DNA from: Actinomadura livida
GTDB lineage: Bacteria; Actinomycetota; Actinomycetes; Streptosporangiales; Streptosporangiaceae
Direction: 5' to 3'
Length of the DNA: 57,578 bases
Assembly: GCF_014648675.1 (NCBI RefSeq)
Contig: NZ_BMRO01000006.1
Span: 1 to 57,578 of the forward strand
Made by a program: the position numbers and the translations under genes
The notes under the pieces: generated by a model
Databases searched by the model: none
What the model was told of the DNA's origin: nothing
Seen by the model: only the letters and a program-made list of their open reading frames with translations
In this document: one piece after another, positions 16,546 through 24,806 of the stretch
Position numbering within the stretch: position 1 is the stretch's first letter
Layout of the letters: the number at the start of each line of letters is the position of its first letter

Positions 16546-16584
16546 ATGCAGGCAGTTCACCGCCGGGTCGAGGCGGCTCAGTGA
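16546..16584 (+). CDS. Putative 12-residue leaderless upstream ORF
   Basis: A 12-codon frame (MQAVHRRVEAAQ) starts 7 nt after a TAACGT -10 element, so it would be read from the first base of the mRNA. Its TGA stop overlaps the GTG start of the next gene as GTGA. The downstream gene has no clear ribosome-binding site of its own, so this peptide frame probably serves to load ribosomes for it by coupling. Whether the peptide itself has a function is unknown. The assignment rests only on spacing and overlap. Confidence 0.45.
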   Translation: MQAVHRRVEAAQ

Positions 16585-19448
16585 CCGATCACCGCGAGCT
16601 CGTGGAGGCCTTGCGGCGGGCCGGGGCGAGCGGGGTCGACGACTCCGCGCTGGCGCGGGCGATGTACTCGTCGGACGCCTCGCTGTACCGGGTGCCGCCC
16701 CGGGTCGTGGTGACGCCCAGAGAGGCGGGCGAGCTGCCGGCGGTGCTGGGGGTGTGCCGCGAGGCCGGGGTCCCGCTGACGATGCGGGGCGGCGGCACGT
16801 CCATCGCGGGCAACGCGGTCGGGCCCGGTGTCGTCGTGGACGTCAGCCGGCACCTGAACCGGGTGCTGGAGATCGACCCCGAGGCGGGGACGGCGCTGGT
16901 CGAGCCGGGGATCGTGCAGGCGCGGCTGCACGAGGCGGCTGCGGCGCACGGCCTGCGGTTCGGGCCCGATCCGTCCACCCGGACGCGGGCCACGCTCGGC
17001 GGGATGATCGGCAACAACGCGTGCGGGTCGCGGGCGCTCGGGTACGGGCGGACGAGCGACAACGTGCTCGGGCTGGACGTCGTCACCGGATCCGGGGAGC
17101 GGCTGGGGCTCGGCGACGTCCCCGGGGGCGGCGGCCCGGAGCCCGCGGTCCTGGAGCGCCTGCGGGGGCTGGTGGACGCGAACCTCGCCCTGATCCGGAC
17201 GGAGTTCGGGCGGTTCGGGCGGCAGGTCTCCGGCTACTCGCTGGAGCACCTGCTTCCGGAGAAGGGCTTCGACGTCGCGCGGGCGCTGGTGGGCAGCGAG
17301 GGGACGCTCGCGCTGACCCTGGCGGCGCGGCTGCGGATGGTCCGCGAGCCGGGCCGCCGCCTGCTGGCCGTCCTCGGGTTCGGGTCGATGGCGGAGGCGG
17401 CCGACGCCGTCCCCGCGATCCTGCCGCACGGGCCGGTGGCCTGCGAGGGGCTCGACTCGCGCATCACCGGCGTCGTGCGGGAGCGGCGGGGCGCCGACGC
17501 GGTGCCGCCGCTGCCGCGCGGGTCGGGATGGCTGCTCGTGGAGCTCGCCGGTCCCGAGGCCGGGCCGCTGCGCGACGCCGCCCGCAAGGTCGCCGCCGAC
17601 TCCGGCTGCACCGACTCGATGCTCGTCGAGGACATGGCGCTCGCCGACGCCCTGTGGCGGATCAGGGAGGACGGGTCGGGGCTGGTGGCGCGCACCCCCG
17701 AGGGTGAGCAGGCCCACGCGGGCTGGGAGGACGCCGCGGTGCCGCCCGAGCGGCTCGGCGTGTACCTGCGGGAGTTCGAGGCGCTGCTGGCGGAGTACCG
17801 GCTGTTCGGCGTCCCGTACGGGCACTTCGGCGACGGCTGCATCCACGTCCGCATCGACTTCCCGCTCGGGCGGGAGGGCGGCCGCCGCGTGTTCCGCGAC
17901 TTCCTGGGCGAGGCGGCCGCGCTGGCCGCCCGGCACGGCGGCACCATGTCCGGCGAGCACGGGGACGGCAGGGCGCGCAGCGAACTGCTGCCGCACATGT
18001 ACTCGGCCGAGGCGCTGGCGCTGTGCGCGGAGGTCAAGGACGTCTTCGACCCCGGCGACGTGCTCAACCCGGGGATCATCGTCCGCCCGGCGCCCGTGGA
18101 CGGCGGGCTGCGCGCGGAGCAGGCCGTCCCGCTCAAACGCGGCCTGGCCCTCGCCTACCGCGACGACCGCGGGGACCTGTCGCGGGCCGTGCACCGCTGC
18201 ACGGGGGTCGGCAAGTGCCGCGCCGACAACACCGCGGCGGGCGGCGTCATGTGCCCGTCCTATCTGGCGACGCGCGAGGAGAAGGACTCCACGCGCGGCC
18301 GGGCCCGGGTGCTGCAGGAGGTCGTCAGCGGGAAGCTCGGCCCGGACGGCTGGAAGTCCGCCGCGCTGCACGACGTGCTCGACCTGTGCCTGTCGTGCAA
18401 GGGCTGCGCGTCGGACTGCCCGACCGGCATCGACATGGCGTCCTACAAGGCGGAGGCGCTGCACCGGCGGTACCGGCGCAGGATCAGGCCGCGCGCCCAC
18501 TACGCGCTGGGGTGGCTCCCCCGCTGGACGCGGCTGCTCGCCCGGGTCCCCGCGCTGATCAAGTACGCGAACGCCGGGATGCGCGCGGCGCCGCTGCGGC
18601 CCGCCGTCGCCTGGAGCGCGGGGATCGACCGGCGGCGCACGCTGCCCGCCTTCGCCCCGGTCACGTTCCGGCGCTGGTTCGCGTCCCGCCGAGGTGAGGG
18701 GCGCAGCGGCGAGGGGCGCAACGGCGAGGTCGTCCTGTTCGTGGACACCTTCACCGACGCGTTCTCGCCCGACGTCGGCAAGGCGGCCGTGCGGGTACTG
18801 GAGCACGCCGGATACCGGGTCGGCGTCACCGAACGTCCCGTGTGCTGCGGAATCACGTGGATCTCCACCGGGCAGCTGGCCGGGGCCCGCGCACAGGCGC
18901 GGCGCACCGTCCGCGCGCTGCTGCCGCACGTCCGGCGCGGCGCGAAGGTCGTCGGGCTGGAGCCGTCCTGCACGGGCGTGCTGCGGTCCGACGCGGAGGA
19001 GCTGCTGAGCGGGGCGGACGCCGCCGCCGCGCGCGAGGTCGCCGCCGCGACCCGCACCCTCGCGGAGCTGCTCGCCGAGACCCCCGGCTGGACACCGCCC
19101 GACCTCTCCGGGGTCACCGGGATCGCGCAGCCGCATTGCCACCACCACGCGGTCATGGGCTGGACGAAGGACGCGGCGCTGCTGCGCGACGCGGGCGCCG
19201 AGGTCGGCAGGCTCGGGGGCTGCTGCGGCCTCGCGGGCAACTTCGGCGTGGAGAAGGGGCACCACGACGTGTCGGTCGCCGTCGCCGAGCACCGGCTGCT
19301 TCCGGCGGTCCGGAGGACCGGGGACGGCGAGGTCGTCCTGGCCGACGGGTTCAGCTGCCGCACCCAGCTCCGCGAGCTCGCGGACCGCGACGGCGAGCAC
19401 CTCGCGCAGCTCCTCGCCCGGCACCTCCCCGACGCCGGCCCCCGCTGA
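16581..19448 (+). CDS. FAD-linked and Fe-S oxidoreductase, D-lactate dehydrogenase-like
   Basis: A 955-residue fused enzyme of the YdiJ/Dld-II type. Residues about 35-210 form the PCMH FAD domain (VVTPREAGELPAVL, RGGGTSIAGNAVG, GGMIGNNACGSRALGYG). Residues 215-480 form the FAD-oxidase C-terminal domain with YGHFGDGCIHVRI and SGEHGDGRARSELL. Two [4Fe-4S] motifs follow (CTGVGKC, CLSCKGCASDCPTG), then two CCG domains (CCGITW, CCGLAGNFGVE). It should oxidise a D-2-hydroxyacid such as D-lactate or D-2-hydroxyglutarate and pass electrons to the respiratory chain. It is divergent from narK across a shared DosR-type box, so it may feed electrons to nitrate respiration. Confidence 0.9.
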   Translation: MTDHRELVEALRRAGASGVDDSALARAMYSSDASLYRVPPRVVVTPREAGELPAVLGVCREAGVPLTMRGGGTSIAGNAVGPGVVVDVSRHLNRVLEIDPEAGTALVEPGIVQARLHEAAAAHGLRFGPDPSTRTRATLGGMIGNNACGSRALGYGRTSDNVLGLDVVTGSGERLGLGDVPGGGGPEPAVLERLRGLVDANLALIRTEFGRFGRQVSGYSLEHLLPEKGFDVARALVGSEGTLALTLAARLRMVREPGRRLLAVLGFGSMAEAADAVPAILPHGPVACEGLDSRITGVVRERRGADAVPPLPRGSGWLLVELAGPEAGPLRDAARKVAADSGCTDSMLVEDMALADALWRIREDGSGLVARTPEGEQAHAGWEDAAVPPERLGVYLREFEALLAEYRLFGVPYGHFGDGCIHVRIDFPLGREGGRRVFRDFLGEAAALAARHGGTMSGEHGDGRARSELLPHMYSAEALALCAEVKDVFDPGDVLNPGIIVRPAPVDGGLRAEQAVPLKRGLALAYRDDRGDLSRAVHRCTGVGKCRADNTAAGGVMCPSYLATREEKDSTRGRARVLQEVVSGKLGPDGWKSAALHDVLDLCLSCKGCASDCPTGIDMASYKAEALHRRYRRRIRPRAHYALGWLPRWTRLLARVPALIKYANAGMRAAPLRPAVAWSAGIDRRRTLPAFAPVTFRRWFASRRGEGRSGEGRNGEVVLFVDTFTDAFSPDVGKAAVRVLEHAGYRVGVTERPVCCGITWISTGQLAGARAQARRTVRALLPHVRRGAKVVGLEPSCTGVLRSDAEELLSGADAAAAREVAAATRTLAELLAETPGWTPPDLSGVTGIAQPHCHHHAVMGWTKDAALLRDAGAEVGRLGGCCGLAGNFGVEKGHHDVSVAVAEHRLLPAVRRTGDGEVVLADGFSCRTQLRELADRDGEHLAQLLARHLPDAGPR

Positions 19449-19460
19449 CCTGATCCCGGG

Positions 19461-20219
19461 TCACGGCGCGCCCGCACCCTGCCGCTGCCCGAGGGTGCGC
19501 GACAGGGTGAGCGCCGCGGTGTGGACCGCGGGGGCGACGGCGGCCGGCCGCAGCCGGTTCGACCACCCCGACACCGACAGGGCGCCGACGGCCAGCCCGT
19601 CCGGGCCGAGGACGGGGCTGGCGGCGCAGACGATGCCGCGGCCGGACTCCTCGCGGTCGTAGGCGACGCCCTCGCGGCCGATCGTCGCCAGCTCCCGCGC
19701 GAGGAGGCCCGGCGCGGTGACGCTGCGCTCGCTCGCCTTGACGAGCCCGGCGTCCAGGACGGCCTGCACCGCGTCCGGCGGGGAGAACGCCAGGATCGCC
19801 TTGCCGACGCCGGTGACGTGGGCGGGCAGCCGCCCGCCCACCTTCGAGGGCAGCTTCGGCCCGCCGGGCGAGCCGAGGATCTCCACGTAGACGACCTCGG
19901 TGCCCTCCAGCACGGCGAGATGCACGGTCTGCCGCGTCGCCTCCCGCAGGTCCGACATGTACGGGACGGCCGCGTCCCGCAGCACCCGCTGGCGCGGCAC
20001 CCGCTGCCCGATCTCGAACAGCTTCAGACCCAGCCGGACGCGCGTGCCCTGCCGTTCGAGCAGCCCGGCCTCCACGAGGTCGAGCGCGATCCGGTGCGCC
20101 GTCGACCTCGGCAGGCCGCTGCGCCGGGCGAGCTCGGCGGCGCCGAGGGCGTCGTCGTCCGCGCGGAACGCGGTCAGCACCGCGACGGCGCGGCGCAGGA
20201 ACGTGTCGTCGGACGCCAT
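19461..20219 (-). CDS. IclR-family transcriptional regulator
   Basis: A 252-residue regulator with an N-terminal winged helix (TFLRRAVAVLTAFRADD, LGAAELARRSGLPRSTAHRIALDLVEAGLLER) and a C-terminal IclR effector domain (GVGKAILAFSP, GREGVAYDREESGRGIVCAASPV, VGALSVSG). It is divergent from the hydratase-dehydrogenase-aldolase operon and is its likely regulator, responding to an aromatic-pathway intermediate. The start is ATG 20219; the longer frame to 20327 passes through the candidate operators. Confidence 0.9.
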   Translation of the reverse strand: MASDDTFLRRAVAVLTAFRADDDALGAAELARRSGLPRSTAHRIALDLVEAGLLERQGTRVRLGLKLFEIGQRVPRQRVLRDAAVPYMSDLREATRQTVHLAVLEGTEVVYVEILGSPGGPKLPSKVGGRLPAHVTGVGKAILAFSPPDAVQAVLDAGLVKASERSVTAPGLLARELATIGREGVAYDREESGRGIVCAASPVLGPDGLAVGALSVSGWSNRLRPAAVAPAVHTAALTLSRTLGQRQGAGAP

Positions 20220-20220
20220 G

Positions 20221-20271
20221 CCCCCAATGTAGGAGCCCCCCAATGTAGAGCGATGTCCCACCACGCGGGAC
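20221..20271. promoter_or_regulatory. Candidate IclR control region: direct and inverted repeats
   Basis: CCCCCAATGTAG occurs twice with a 16-bp period (20221-20232 and 20237-20248), and GTCCC/GGGAC form an inverted repeat with a 7-nt spacer (20255-20271). All lie between the divergent IclR and hydratase genes. Regulator assignment is inference from position. Confidence 0.45.
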
Positions 20272-20350
20272 GGCCGCATTGCCCGGGGCGTCCCGGGCGC
20301 GGCAGGCTCGGACCGCGCGGACGACATGCGCAGACGAGAGAGGACATCCC

Positions 20351-21148
20351 ATGGACCCCGGTTCGGTGGAGAAGGCCGCCGCCGCGCTGCTCGACGCGTA
20401 CGCGACCGGCACCCCGGTCCCGCCGCTGACGGCGGACCATCCGGACATGACGGTGGCCGACGCCTACGCGGTCCAGCTCGCGCAGGTGACGGCGTGGACG
20501 GGCGCGGGCGCGCGGATCAAGGGCCACAAGGTCGGGCTGACCTCCGCGGCGATGCAACGCCAGATGGGCGTGGACCAGCCGGACTTCGGCGTCCTGCTGG
20601 ACTCGATGTTCTTCCAGGACAGCGCACCCATCGACACCGGCCGGTTCCTGCAGCCCCGGATCGAGCCGGAGATCGCGTTCGTGCTGGGCCGCCCGCTGGC
20701 CGGCCCCGGCGCGACCGCCGCCGACGCCGTCGCGGCCGTCGAGTACGTGCTCCCGGCGCTGGAGGTGATCGACTCCCGGATCGCGGACTGGAAGATCACC
20801 CTGCCGGACACGATCGCCGACAACGCCTCCAGCGGCGGTGTCGTGCTCGGCACCCGGCCGGTCCGGCTGGACGGCCTGGACCTGTCGCTGATGGGCTGCC
20901 TGCTCCACCGCGACGGCGACCTGATCGACACCGGCGCGGGCGGGGCGGTGCTGGGCTCGCCGATCAACGCGCTGGTCTGGCTGGCGAACGTCCTCGGGGA
21001 GCGCGGAGTGACGCTGGAGGCGGGGCACGTCGTGCTGCCCGGCTCCATTACGGCGGCCGTTCCGGTCGCCCCCGGTGAGACCCTCACCGCAACGTTCGCC
21101 GGGATCGGCTCGGTGACCGCACGGTTCGGAAGGGAGGTAGGGCGATGA
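20351..21148 (+). CDS. 2-keto-4-pentenoate (2-hydroxypenta-2,4-dienoate) hydratase
   Basis: A 265-residue fumarylacetoacetase-fold hydratase (MhpD/HsaE/XylJ type). It adds water to 2-hydroxypenta-2,4-dienoate to give 4-hydroxy-2-oxovalerate, the first step of the lower meta-cleavage pathway. Diagnostic motifs are [25 protein letters not shown] (metal-binding glutamates), [10 protein letters not shown] and [11 protein letters not shown]. The start is ATG 20351 with an AGGACAT-type ribosome-binding site; further upstream in-frame sequence lies in the control region. It overlaps the dehydrogenase gene by 4 nt. The neighbourhood does not show whether the pathway serves steroid ring A/B, phenylpropionate or catechol. 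Confidence 0.92.
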   Translation: MDPGSVEKAAAALLDAYATGTPVPPLTADHPDMTVADAYAVQLAQVTAWTGAGARIKGHKVGLTSAAMQRQMGVDQPDFGVLLDSMFFQDSAPIDTGRFLQPRIEPEIAFVLGRPLAGPGATAADAVAAVEYVLPALEVIDSRIADWKITLPDTIADNASSGGVVLGTRPVRLDGLDLSLMGCLLHRDGDLIDTGAGGAVLGSPINALVWLANVLGERGVTLEAGHVVLPGSITAAVPVAPGETLTATFAGIGSVTARFGREVGR

Positions 21149-22044
21149 GCAAGTTGAGCGCCGCGATCGTCGGTCCCGGCAACATCGGCACGGACCTGCT
21201 GGTCAAGCTGATGCGCAGCGAGCTGGTCGACGTCCACTCGATGGTGGGCGTCGTGCCCGAGTCGGACGGTCTGGAGCGCGCCCGCGAGCTGGGCGTCCCG
21301 GCGTCGGCGGAGGGCGTGGACTGGCTGCTGTCGCAGCCCACGCTGCCCGACATCGTGTTCGAGGCCACGTCGGCGAAGGCGCACCTGGCCAACGCCCCGC
21401 GCTACGAGGAGGCCGGGATCACCGCGGTCGACCTCACGCCCGCCGCCGCGGGGCCGCTCGTGTGCCCGCCGGTGAACCTGGACACGCTGTCGGACGCGCC
21501 CAACCTCAACATGATCACGTGCGGGGGCCAGGCGACGATCCCGATCGTGCACGCGGTGTCGTCGGTGGTCCCGGTGCCGTACGCGGAGATCGTCGCGTCG
21601 ATCGCGTCCCGCTCGGCCGGTCCCGGCACCCGCGCCAACATCGACGAGTTCACCCGGACCACCGCCCGCGCCATCGAGAAGGTCGGCGGCGCCGGACGGG
21701 GCAAGGCGATCATCATCCTGAACCCGGTCGACCCGCCGATGATCATGCGGGACACGGTGTTCTGCGCGATCCCGTCGGACGCCGACACCGCGGCGATCGC
21801 CGAGTCGGTCGAGAAGATGGTCGCCGAGGTCGCCGCGTACGTGCCCGGGTACACGCTGCGGGCCGAGCCGCAGTTCGACGAGCCGCGCGACATCTGGAAC
21901 GGCATGGCCCGCGTCGCGGTGTTCCTGGAGGTCAGGGGCAACGGCGACTACCTGCCGCCGTGGGCCGGCAACCTCGACATCATGACCGCGGCGGCCGCCC
22001 GTGTCGGCGAGCAGCTCGCGCGCAGGAAGGCCACCGATGACTGA
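21145..22044 (+). CDS. Acetaldehyde dehydrogenase (acylating)
   Basis: A 299-residue MhpF/HsaG/DmpF-type enzyme converting acetaldehyde (or propanal), NAD and CoA to acetyl- (propionyl-) CoA. Motifs are the Rossmann start [14 protein letters not shown], the catalytic cysteine in [12 protein letters not shown], and RDTVFCAIP. Members form a channelled complex with the aldolase encoded next. Length matches the family (about 300). It overlaps the hydratase by 4 nt and the aldolase start by 8 nt, indicating a tightly coupled operon. Confidence 0.95.
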   Translation: MSKLSAAIVGPGNIGTDLLVKLMRSELVDVHSMVGVVPESDGLERARELGVPASAEGVDWLLSQPTLPDIVFEATSAKAHLANAPRYEEAGITAVDLTPAAAGPLVCPPVNLDTLSDAPNLNMITCGGQATIPIVHAVSSVVPVPYAEIVASIASRSAGPGTRANIDEFTRTTARAIEKVGGAGRGKAIIILNPVDPPMIMRDTVFCAIPSDADTAAIAESVEKMVAEVAAYVPGYTLRAEPQFDEPRDIWNGMARVAVFLEVRGNGDYLPPWAGNLDIMTAAAARVGEQLARRKATDD

Positions 22045-23089
22045 GCGGGACACCGCGGAGCAGCGCACCGCAGACAAGATCAGGATCACGGACTCGACGC
22101 TGCGGGACGGCAGCCACGCGATGGCGCACCGCTTCACCGAGGAGCAGGTGCGCGGGGTCGTGCACGCGCTCGACGGCGCCGGCGTGGAGGTCATCGAGGT
22201 CACGCACGGCGACGGCCTCGGCGGCTCGTCGTTCAACTACGGCTTCTCGCTGGAGGACGACGTCAAGCTCGTCGCCGCCGCCGTGGACGAGGCGACCCGC
22301 GCCAGGATCGCCGTGCTGATGCTGCCCGGGGTCGGCACGGTCGAGGACCTCCGGCTCGCGCACGACGCGGGCGCGGCCGTGGCGCGGATCGCGACGCACT
22401 GCACCGAGGCCGACGTGTCGCTGCAGCACTTCGCCGCCGCCCGCGACCTCGGCATGGAGACGGTCGGGTTCCTGATGATGGCGCACCGGGTCGGGCCGGA
22501 GGAGCTGGCGAAGCAGGCCCGGATCATGGTGGACGGCGGCGCGCAGTGCGTCTACGTCGTCGACTCCGCCGGCGCCCTCGTCCTCGGGGAGGCGCAGGAG
22601 CGGATCAGCGCGCTGGTCAAGGAGATCGGGCGGGACGCGCAGGTCGGCTTCCACGGCCACCAGAACCTGTCGCTGGGCGTCGCGAACTCGGTCCTGGCGC
22701 AGCAGAACGGCGCGCTGCAGATCGACGGCGCGCTGTGCGCGCTGGGCGCGGGGGCGGGCAACTCCCCCACCGAGGTGCTCGTCCCGACGTTCGAGCGGCT
22801 CGGCGTCCCGACCGGGGTGGACGTGCAGGGCGTCATGGCCGCCGCCGACGACGTGGTGAAGCCGTTCCTGCACCGGCTCCCGTTCGCGGACCGCGGCGCG
22901 ATCACCCAGGGGTACGCGGGCGTGTACTCCAGCTTCCTGCTGCACGCCGAGCGGGCCGCCGAGCGCTACGAGGTCCCGGCGCACGAGATCCTGCAGAAGG
23001 TCGGCGAGGCCGGCTACGTCGGCGGCCAGGAGGACATGATCATCGACGTGGCGCTCCAGCTCCGCGCGGAGCGCGAGCGCGCCGAGTAG
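22037..23089 (+). CDS. 4-hydroxy-2-oxovalerate aldolase
   Basis: A 350-residue HMG-CoA-lyase-like TIM-barrel aldolase with a C-terminal communication domain (MhpE/HsaF/DmpG type). It splits 4-hydroxy-2-oxoacids to pyruvate and an aldehyde, which is channelled to the preceding dehydrogenase. Seen directly: [15 protein letters not shown] (catalytic Arg and metal Asp), [23 protein letters not shown], and the metal ligands in [15 protein letters not shown]. The start is ATG 22037, overlapping the previous stop. It is followed by a strong terminator hairpin. Confidence 0.95.
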   Translation: MTERDTAEQRTADKIRITDSTLRDGSHAMAHRFTEEQVRGVVHALDGAGVEVIEVTHGDGLGGSSFNYGFSLEDDVKLVAAAVDEATRARIAVLMLPGVGTVEDLRLAHDAGAAVARIATHCTEADVSLQHFAAARDLGMETVGFLMMAHRVGPEELAKQARIMVDGGAQCVYVVDSAGALVLGEAQERISALVKEIGRDAQVGFHGHQNLSLGVANSVLAQQNGALQIDGALCALGAGAGNSPTEVLVPTFERLGVPTGVDVQGVMAAADDVVKPFLHRLPFADRGAITQGYAGVYSSFLLHAERAAERYEVPAHEILQKVGEAGYVGGQEDMIIDVALQLRAERERAE

Positions 23090-23095
23090 GCGGCG

Positions 23096-23130
23096 GGACG
23101 GGAGCCCGCTCCGGGGAGGGGCTCCCGTCC
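23096..23130 (+). terminator. 12-bp hairpin terminator after the aldolase gene
   Basis: GGACGGGAGCCC (23096-23107) pairs perfectly with GGGCTCCCGTCC (23119-23130) across an 11-nt loop, starting 7 nt after the aldolase stop. There is no U-tract, as is common in actinomycetes. Confidence 0.8.
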
Positions 23131-23154
23131 ACCGCGCGCCCGGCGCCGGTGATC

Positions 23155-23183
23155 TTTGCATGATGCAAACGCTGGGATAGCTT
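23155..23183 (+). promoter_or_regulatory. Promoter and palindromic operator of the TetR gene
   Basis: TTTGCAT-G-ATGCAAA (23155-23169) is a perfect 7-bp inverted repeat. It overlaps a possible -35 (TTGCAT, 23156-23161), followed after 16 nt by a possible -10 (TAGCTT, 23178-23183). The -10 is 6 nt from ATG 23190, so the transcript would be leaderless. This is a typical autorepression layout. Confidence 0.65.
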
Positions 23184-23189
23184 GGCGGC

Positions 23190-23780
23190 ATGACCCACGA
23201 GGACCATCGCGCGTCGACTCCTCGCGGGCGGGCGCGCCGGGAGCAGCTCGTGCGGATCGGGCTCGATCTGCTCGCCGAGGGCGGCTGGGCGGCGATCACG
23301 GCGCGGGCCGTGGCGGACCGCGCCGGTACCCGTCCGGGGCTGCTCCACCACTACTTCAACGGGCTGCCGGGGCTGCACGTCGCCGTCGCGCAGCGGGCCA
23401 CCGAGATGATCGTCGACCCGGTGGTGGACGCGCTGCTCGCGGCCCCCGACCCTCCGGCTGCGGTGGCGGCGCTGCACGATCTCGTCCCGCACATGGCCGC
23501 CGGTGAGCGCAACCTCAGGCTGGCCGCGGAGCTGCTGGTCAGAGCGCTGCGCGACCCGCGGATGGCCGCCGAGCGGCGGGACTGGTCGCGGGGCCTGCGC
23601 GACCGGATCACCGAGCGGCTGGCGCAGCTGCGCCCGGACTGGCCCGCGGAGCGCCGCGCCGGCACCGCGACGCTGTGCACCGCCCTGCTGGACGGGCTGC
23701 TCCTCCAGCTCGTCCTCGACCCCGGGCTGCCGACCGGCCCGGCCCTCGACGCGGCCGCCGCGCTGGTCGCGAAGCCCTGA
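23190..23780 (+). CDS. TetR/AcrR-family transcriptional regulator
   Basis: A 196-residue regulator. Residues about 12-60 are the TetR helix-turn-helix domain (REQLVRIGLDLLAEGGWAAITARAVADRAGTRPGLLHHYF). The rest is an all-helical ligand domain of the TetR_C_6-like type ending LLDGLLLQLVLDP. A palindrome covers its promoter, so it very likely represses itself. No obvious second target is adjacent: it is separated by a terminator from the aldolase operon and is convergent with a USP gene. Confidence 0.9.
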   Translation: MTHEDHRASTPRGRARREQLVRIGLDLLAEGGWAAITARAVADRAGTRPGLLHHYFNGLPGLHVAVAQRATEMIVDPVVDALLAAPDPPAAVAALHDLVPHMAAGERNLRLAAELLVRALRDPRMAAERRDWSRGLRDRITERLAQLRPDWPAERRAGTATLCTALLDGLLLQLVLDPGLPTGPALDAAAALVAKP

Positions 23781-23875
23781 CCCACCTGCACCGGATGCGG
23801 GACGGCGCGCCGGGGCCGTCCCGGGCGGCCGTCCCGCCTTCGGTCATCCGGCGCCACGCCCGGCCGGCGCCACGC

Positions 23876-24736
23876 TCACTCGGCGCCGCGCGGGGCGTGC
23901 GCCACGGCGACCGGTGCGTCCGCGTGGTGCAGCAGGGCGTGGCTGACCGAGCCGAGCAGCAGGCCGCGGAAGCCGCCGCGCCCCCGGGAGCCGACGACGA
24001 CGAGCCGGGCGTCCGCGGCCGCGCCGAGCAGCACCTCGCGGGGCCGCCCCGTCACGACCTCGGTCCGGACGCGCACGCCGGGGTACTTGTCGCGCAGCGG
24101 CGCGACGAGCCGGTCGAGCCGCTCCGCGGCGAACTCGCGCAGCGATCCGGTGTCGAGCAGCGGCGCGGGCCCGATCTCGACCTCGGCGGGCCAGGCCGCC
24201 ACCGCGACCAGCTCGGCCCCGCGCAGGTCCGCCTCGGTGAACGCCAGGGCGATCGCCTCCAGCGACGCCGCGGACCCGTCCACCCCGACCACGACCGGGC
24301 CGTCCGGCCGCCCTTCCGCGTGCCGCTCCCGCACGACCACCACGGGGACCGAGGCGTGCGACGCCAGCTCCACGGCCGTCGATCCGAGCACCAGGCCCGC
24401 GAACCCGCCGCGGCCGCGCGTACCGACGACGATCAGCTCCGCGCCGTCGGCGGCCTCCAGCAGCACGGACGTCGCGCCGCCGCGCCCGATCACCGCGCGC
24501 ACCTCGCCGGTCTCCTCGCGGGCGTGGTCCGCCCCCTCGGCGACGACCTTCTCGGCCGCCGCCACCAGGTCGCCGATCGGGACGGCCATCGGGCCGGCCG
24601 CCCCGTACAGGTCCCAGGCGTGCGCCACCGTCAGCGGCACGCCCCGCAGCCGCGCCTCCACGGCCGCCCACCGCACCGCCGCCTCGCCCGCCGGAGAACC
24701 GTCGTATCCCACCACGACACCGCGGTCGCCGCTCAT
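23876..24736 (-). CDS. Universal stress protein, two UspA domains
   Basis: A 286-residue tandem UspA protein. Domain 1 (residues 1-140) begins GVVVGYDGSPAGEAAVRWAA and ends with the ATP-binding motif VGTRGRGGFAGLVLGSTA. Domain 2 (150-280) has VVVGVDGSAASLEA and VGSRGRGGFRGLLLGSVS. Both carry complete G-2x-G-9x-G-[ST] motifs, so both should bind ATP. Tandem USPs of this type (Rv2005c/Rv2623-like) are DosR-regulon members in M. tuberculosis. A DosR-like box lies 76 nt upstream, inside the 3' end of the preceding USP gene. Confidence 0.93.
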   Translation of the reverse strand: MSGDRGVVVGYDGSPAGEAAVRWAAVEARLRGVPLTVAHAWDLYGAAGPMAVPIGDLVAAAEKVVAEGADHAREETGEVRAVIGRGGATSVLLEAADGAELIVVGTRGRGGFAGLVLGSTAVELASHASVPVVVVRERHAEGRPDGPVVVGVDGSAASLEAIALAFTEADLRGAELVAVAAWPAEVEIGPAPLLDTGSLREFAAERLDRLVAPLRDKYPGVRVRTEVVTGRPREVLLGAAADARLVVVGSRGRGGFRGLLLGSVSHALLHHADAPVAVAHAPRGAE

Positions 24737-24806
24737 GATGCCTCCCTCGTCGTCTCGCTCCCCAGCTTCGCGAGACGGGGGGACGCCGGTCAGGGGCGCT
24801 GGTCCG

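Noticed and set aside
16578..19424. A 948-codon open frame on the minus strand, opposite the FAD/Fe-S oxidoreductase
   Set aside because: The plus-strand frame has clear domains and cofactor motifs. The antisense frame is Arg/Pro/Ala/Gly-rich without motifs and is explained by third-position GC bias.
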